A model generated the notes under the pieces. That model was not told the DNA's origin. It ran no database searches and saw only the letters and a list, made by a program, of their open reading frames with translations. DNA of 8,099 nucleotides, taken from the NCBI GenBank assembly GCA_018665385.1, contig JABJDN010000093.1, positions 1 to 8,099 of the forward strand, in the 5' to 3' direction. Source of the DNA: Phycisphaerae bacterium. GTDB lineage: Bacteria; Planctomycetota; Phycisphaerae; Phycisphaerales; SM1A02. How positions within the stretch are numbered: position 1 is the stretch's first letter; the number at the start of each line of letters is the position of its first letter. The position numbers and the translations under genes were made by a program. Below, one piece after another: positions 6,487-8,099 of the stretch.

Positions 6487-7461
6487 CTACTGTATTGTGT
6501 GGCGCGCGAACGCAGCATCAACAAGTGATTTCGTGAACCCAATATGGCCATCTTCATCTAATGCAATGCAAAAATCAGCACTGCCGTATGAGTCTGGTTC
6601 AAAGAACACGCCACAATTAGAGTTAATTTCAAGAATGAAGGGAGTGCCATTCTCATCAATTCGAACATCGCAACGACCAAAACTCTTTTGTCCTAAAGCC
6701 AGAAAAAATCTGGCGCATTCTTCACGCAATCTTTTTTCAAGAGCAGGATCGGTGACAGGAAACGTTTTCATGCCTTCAAAATCTACCCATTTTAAATCGG
6801 CATGTTTGAATTCTTCGCCCTCTGGGAATTCATATTGGACTGGCGGGTAGACTTTTGGGTTTTCTGGATCGTTCGGATTTTCTGCAATAAGCACTGTGCA
6901 TTCGATGCCTGGAATATATTCTTCAATAAGTGCAGCGCCATGCTTACGTATCATTTTCTCAGCTTGATGCACTAACTCTTTATATGTTGTTACTTTCGAT
7001 TTACTCGTCAAGTCAACACTTGCATAGCTGTTGTAGTGTTTTACAAACATTGGAAACTTCAATTGCATCTTCGCCATAACAATGTCATGCCGCGTTTCTG
7101 CGAATATGAAATGCGGAGTAGAGATACCATTTTTTGTACATGCAAGTTTCATCTCTTTGCGTGTAGGTTCATAGCAGTCGCTTGTGGCGCCTGTGAACGG
7201 CACGTTGTGCTTCTCTAGGGTTTGAATTACTTCTATACCGGGCAAATCAAGTTGATCTTCTGCGCCATCGCATAAGTTAAAATACAAATCAAAATCTTTT
7301 TTAATTAAGTCTTCTACTTGTTTGATTGCATCGTATTTCTCGCCTAATATTGCAAGGTGCCAATCGGCCTCAGGTATAAATGGCCTTGGATCACAAGGCC
7401 AGTCATCCGCTTTAATGGTTTTTGAATCTAAATCCTGATTGGTAAGTAGGCAAATTCGCAT
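6487..7461 (-). CDS. ATP-grasp ligase, D-alanine-D-alanine ligase-like
   Basis: The 324-residue protein has the three-part layout of D-Ala-D-Ala ligases. The N-terminal domain contains NLCDGAEDQLDLPGIEVIQ (62-80) and VPFTGA (87-92), which align with the family's 'HG-x-x-GED ... G-x-x-Y-T-G' region. The ATP-grasp domain shows the probable ATP-binding lysine K141 in FVKHYN, then EEYIPGIECTV (180-190), and the metal and nucleotide motif GRCDVRID (262-269) with LEINSNCG (277-284), where D265, E278 and N280 are expected metal or ATP ligands. It should form an amide or peptide bond through an acyl-phosphate intermediate in the cytoplasm. The canonical N-terminal GGxSxE motif is absent and the usual N-x-x-P-G loop reads N-S-N-C-G, so true D-Ala-D-Ala synthesis is doubtful. 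No peptidoglycan genes lie nearby. The ATG start has no Shine-Dalgarno site. Confidence 0.85.
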   Translation of the reverse strand: MRICLLTNQDLDSKTIKADDWPCDPRPFIPEADWHLAILGEKYDAIKQVEDLIKKDFDLYFNLCDGAEDQLDLPGIEVIQTLEKHNVPFTGATSDCYEPTRKEMKLACTKNGISTPHFIFAETRHDIVMAKMQLKFPMFVKHYNSYASVDLTSKSKVTTYKELVHQAEKMIRKHGAALIEEYIPGIECTVLIAENPNDPENPKVYPPVQYEFPEGEEFKHADLKWVDFEGMKTFPVTDPALEKRLREECARFFLALGQKSFGRCDVRIDENGTPFILEINSNCGVFFEPDSYGSADFCIALDEDGHIGFTKSLVDAAFARHTIQ

Positions 7462-7469
7462 AGCAACAT

Positions 7470-7475
7470 AGTATA
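7470..7475 (-). promoter_or_regulatory. Candidate -10 box for the ATP-grasp gene
   Basis: Minus-strand TATACT lies eight bases before the ATG at 7461, inside the 55-base gap after the hypothetical gene. No -35 match is found. If active, it would let the ATP-grasp gene be transcribed independently and leaderlessly. Confidence 0.35.
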
Positions 7476-7500
7476 CGAAAGTTGTGCAATAGATTTACCT

Positions 7501-7512
7501 GCTCTTTAGAGC
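7501..7512 (-). terminator. Weak palindrome after the hypothetical gene, possible terminator remnant
   Basis: GCTCTTTAGAGC is a perfect 12-base palindrome beginning four bases after the stop codon of the leftward hypothetical gene. It can fold into a short stem, but no T tract follows it on the minus strand, so it is a poor intrinsic terminator and could equally be a chance match. Confidence 0.2.
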
Positions 7513-7516
7513 CGAT

Positions 7517-8047
7517 TTATTCTTTTGCTTTTGCTTTTGCTTTTGCTTTTGATGATTTCTTTTCATCATTTGATTTATCATCACGTTGTATTAATGTTGG
7601 AATAGTTTCAAATTGTTCGATTGTTAACATGGACTCAATCTGAATTTCAACGTTTCTATTTAACTCTCCGAATTCATCATAGTTCATGCCTAGCCTTAGT
7701 TCGAATTGTTTTTCGTTCTTCTCTTTTTTGGGTTCAAACTGTGAATCAGCAAGTTCATTTTCATACTCAATCCTATTAGATATTGCCTCATTTTGCAGAC
7801 TAATAAGCGCTATAGTCATTTCGTTATCGATTACATTAAGAGCCTCTACTATTGTTGCATCTAGATTTTTAATTTTTAGCGCCATATCAGTTGCTATCTC
7901 GCACCATCTCCTCCTCATTTCTTGAGGAAAGCCTTGTCGCAAAGAAGCAGTTCGATATTTCGACAATAGCTCTCGATCGTATTGCGTTTTGCAGCCAACC
8001 ATGCTCTCTTCCAATAAGATCAAAAGAGAGAACTCGCATCGAGGCAT
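7517..8047 (-). CDS. Hypothetical charged helical protein with lysine-alanine tail
   Basis: The frame encodes 176 residues from an ATG at 8047, or 161 if translation starts at M16 (8002). An in-frame stop at 8086-8084 bounds it upstream. GGAGGG (8066-8061) lies 13 bases before the first ATG, rather far; GGAAGAG lies just before M16, which may be the true start. Residues 45-105 look helical and possibly coiled, with many E, N, I and L. Residues 140-154 (MLTIEQFETIPTLIQ) resemble the 'L-T-x-E-Q' helix of Spy/CpxP-like proteins, a weak analogy only. Residues 155-176 are charged and low-complexity, ending S-S-K-A-K-A-K-A-K-A-K-E. A segment SLLILL followed by MVGC (16-19) recalls a lipobox, but two glutamates between them argue against a lipoprotein. 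No family is recognised. It precedes the ATP-grasp gene by 55 bases. Confidence 0.6.
   Translation of the reverse strand: MPRCEFSLLILLEESMVGCKTQYDRELLSKYRTASLRQGFPQEMRRRWCEIATDMALKIKNLDATIVEALNVIDNEMTIALISLQNEAISNRIEYENELADSQFEPKKEKNEKQFELRLGMNYDEFGELNRNVEIQIESMLTIEQFETIPTLIQRDDKSNDEKKSSKAKAKAKAKE
7522..7551. repeat. Hexamer tandem repeat, five perfect copies of CTTTTG
   Basis: Five perfect contiguous copies of CTTTTG (CAAAAG on the coding strand) lie at the 3' end of the hypothetical gene. Read in frame they give alternating lysine and alanine codons (AAA GCA). Because the unit is six bases, gain or loss of copies by slippage would change tail length without shifting the frame. Confidence 0.9.
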
Positions 8048-8060
8048 TGTTATTTCAAAT

Positions 8061-8080
8061 CCCTCCGGTGGGCCGAAGGG
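8061..8080. other. GC-rich hairpin upstream of the hypothetical gene
   Basis: On the + strand CCCTCCGG (8061-8068), TGGG loop and CCGAAGGG (8073-8080) form an 8-base-pair stem with one wobble or mismatch. It is conspicuously GC-rich for its surroundings. It could be the terminator of a gene lying beyond the right edge, although the T tract is weak in both directions. Alternatively it could be a 5' structure on the minus strand that buries GGAGGG, the only Shine-Dalgarno-like sequence before the ATG at 8047. Confidence 0.5.
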
Positions 8081-8099
8081 TGTTTATCCTTGGATCAAC

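Noticed and set aside
6497..6850. 117-codon rightward frame opposite the ATP-grasp gene
   Set aside because: It is antisense to the conserved ATP-grasp motifs, with no ribosome binding site or recognisable family.
7686..7925. 79-codon rightward hydrophobic frame that looks like a membrane protein
   Set aside because: Its serine- and phenylalanine-rich sequence is the complement of the lysine- and glutamate-rich coding strand of the hypothetical gene, a common artefact.

Overview
The window most likely comes from a planctomycete of the Phycisphaerales group, probably an AT-rich marine or environmental lineage. The strongest clue is a pair of adjacent secreted proteins that end in the two-repeat, calcium-loop 'GC-type dockerin' tail finishing in W-G-P-C, which is typical of that group. 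One of them also carries HAF-type extracellular repeats. Recognisable Shine-Dalgarno sites are scarce, which would also fit a planctomycete. The taxonomic call is an inference from protein families; no rRNA or other marker gene is present.

Left edge (1-409): the first 39 codons of a leftward gene with an N-terminal membrane anchor or signal run off the window. A divergent control region follows. It holds a -10-like box for the leftward gene, an orphan rightward intrinsic terminator (215-244), and a TATAAT box just before a possible 27-residue single-pass membrane peptide (307-390).

Rightward block (307-2144): possible small membrane peptide, yaaA (peroxide-stress/iron-related protein family) and a ten-helix EamA/DMT transporter. 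Each is separated from the next by 19 bases, which suggests one operon. It ends 18 bases from the stop of the convergent leftward block.

Leftward block (2163-8047), in transcription order from the right: a hypothetical charged protein with a lysine-alanine tail built on a hexamer repeat; a D-Ala-D-Ala-ligase-like ATP-grasp enzyme; an exported TPR protein with an unusual conserved-looking histidine cluster; a secreted LpqC/PHB-depolymerase/feruloyl-esterase-like hydrolase with a dockerin-like tail; and a secreted HAF-repeat protein with the same kind of tail. The gaps of 55-139 bases suggest mostly separate transcription units. Several of these genes have a TANNNT box 6-9 bases before the start codon and no Shine-Dalgarno site, which points to leaderless mRNAs.

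Functionally, the three exported leftward genes suggest a secreted or surface-displayed set: a hydrolase, a propeller-like repeat protein and a periplasmic TPR protein. The shared calcium-binding tails may be a sorting or anchoring tag whose partner is unknown. I see no rRNA, tRNA, CRISPR array, insertion sequence or phage gene. The most interesting candidates for undescribed biology are the shared dockerin-like tail, the histidine-rich core of the TPR protein, the leaderless-promoter pattern and the small peptide or RNA candidates at the left.
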